The notes beneath the pieces were generated by a model. It worked only from the letters and a program-made list of their open reading frames with translations. It was not told the DNA's origin and did not search any database. The translations under genes were made by a program, and so were the position numbers. Shown one piece after another: positions 63,535 to 64,000 of a DNA stretch of 64,000 nt; the stretch's first letter is position 1; each line of letters starts with the position of its first letter. The stretch is from Pelobacter seleniigenes DSM 18267 (GTDB lineage: Bacteria > Desulfobacterota > Desulfuromonadia > Desulfuromonadales > Geopsychrobacteraceae). The DNA is taken from the NCBI RefSeq assembly GCF_000711225.1, contig NZ_JOMG01000001.1, positions 186,001 through 250,000 of the forward strand, in the 5' to 3' direction.

Positions 63535-63930
63535 CTACAGCGGCTTTAACTCTTTGCTGGCCAGATCAAGGCTGCGGTAAAAACAACTCGGCCGCGTTTT
63601 TCCGCTGACCGGATCCTTGGTGTGACAGGCGCCACCGCCTTGTGGGGCGACTCGGTAAACCAGGGCATCCTGATCACAATCGGTGAGGATCTCGACAATC
63701 TTGAGAAAATCCCCGGAGGTTTCGCCCTTGGTCCAGAGTTCATTGCGCGAGGTCGACCAGAACGTGGCCATTCCTTTTTCCAGGGTCGTGGTCAAGGCCA
63801 GCTCATTGACATAGGCCAGCATCAGAATGCGACCATCCGCCACATCCTGAACCACGGTCGGCACCAGCCCGCCGCGCTTGACAAAATCGATCTGTAACAT
63901 ACTCCCCTCTTCCAGTGTTTTTTTATCCAC
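63535..63930 (-). CDS. hisI: phosphoribosyl-AMP cyclohydrolase
   Basis: About 131 residues, a stand-alone HisI that opens the purine ring of phosphoribosyl-AMP in histidine synthesis. Metal ligands are the acids in TDCDQDA and the cysteines in GGACHTKDPVSGKTRPSCFY; FWSTSRNELWTKGETSG is the substrate loop. I prefer GTG 63930 with AAGGAG 7 nt upstream; ATG at 63900 (MLQIDFVKRGG) is also possible. It overlaps the end of the preceding gene by 8 bp. Confidence 0.9.
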   Translation of the reverse strand: MDKKTLEEGSMLQIDFVKRGGLVPTVVQDVADGRILMLAYVNELALTTTLEKGMATFWSTSRNELWTKGETSGDFLKIVEILTDCDQDALVYRVAPQGGGACHTKDPVSGKTRPSCFYRSLDLASKELKPL

Positions 63931-64000
63931 TCTCAATCTCCTTGTTGAATTTCACGAACTCGCTAAAAACCTCAACGGCAGCCGGAGCGCCGCCACCTTC
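63923..64000 (-). CDS. partial CDS, C-terminal 25 residues (enters from right edge)
   Basis: The frame ends GAPAAVEVFSEFVKFNKEIE then SG and a TAA at 63925-63923. It contains the hisI ribosome-binding site and overlaps the hisI start, so the two genes are translationally coupled. The product cannot be named from this tail. Confidence 0.6.
   Translation of the reverse strand, partial: EGGGAPAAVEVFSEFVKFNKEIESG

Overview
The window looks like a chromosomal segment of a Desulfuromonadales bacterium (Geobacter / Pelobacter / Desulfuromonas relatives). The lineage call is inference from gene content. It rests on a eukaryote-type citrate synthase, a dusB-ntrB-ntrC run, a FapA/DUF342 protein, several soluble-substrate TRAP systems, a Cys-bearing insert near the DnaB C-terminus, and a lactate permease facing a GlcD/GlcF-type lactate oxidase. 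No rRNA, functional tRNA or CRISPR array was found.

Layout. 1-8.1 kb: an argD-like aminotransferase, an aldo/keto reductase and an EamA exporter (the last two lie between two copies of a ~187-bp inverted-repeat element), a Fic protein with a doubled operator-like motif, and a sulfite dehydrogenase pair (sorA-sorB). 8.3-17 kb: an accessory segment. Two ~180-bp direct repeats carrying an intact tRNA-Arg(UCU)-like anticodon arm (8464-8645 and 16494-16675) enclose a REP hairpin with a RAYT transposase, an IS4-family element with a 9-bp target duplication, an A+T-rich three-gene cassette (KTSC-like small protein, PD-(D/E)XK-like protein, PHP-phosphoesterase/SMC-like ATPase of TrlF type), and a frameshifted IS110/IS1111-type element. 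The cassette is my best candidate for an undescribed defence system. 17.4-24.3 kb: a sugar-acid catabolic group: class II aldolase, DctP-DctQ-DctM TRAP transporter and altronate-dehydratase-family enzyme. A broken Fic C-terminus lies just after the aldolase.

24.4-33.7 kb: a lipoprotein and two membrane proteins of unknown function, a PEP-CTERM relic, FapA and two chemoreceptors. One receptor has tandem CZB-like domains in its predicted periplasmic part and a sigma-54 promoter. 34-45 kb: two TAXI-type TRAP systems (each a binding protein plus fused permease) with a dimethylarginine dimethylaminohydrolase between them, headed by a DctB/DctD-like two-component pair. Two identical 18-bp palindromes and a sigma-54-like promoter sit after dctD, so the pair probably controls these transporters.

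45-64 kb: mainly housekeeping genes: rlmI-like methyltransferase, a second methyltransferase, NRDE protein, OmpA lipoprotein, citrate synthase, dusB-ntrB-ntrC, dnaB, UPF0316 protein, GFA protein, glcF/glcD-type lactate oxidation genes divergent from lctP with GntR-type operators between them, and hisI at the right edge. Many start codons were moved from the longest reading frame to the one with a ribosome-binding site; this is stated per gene.
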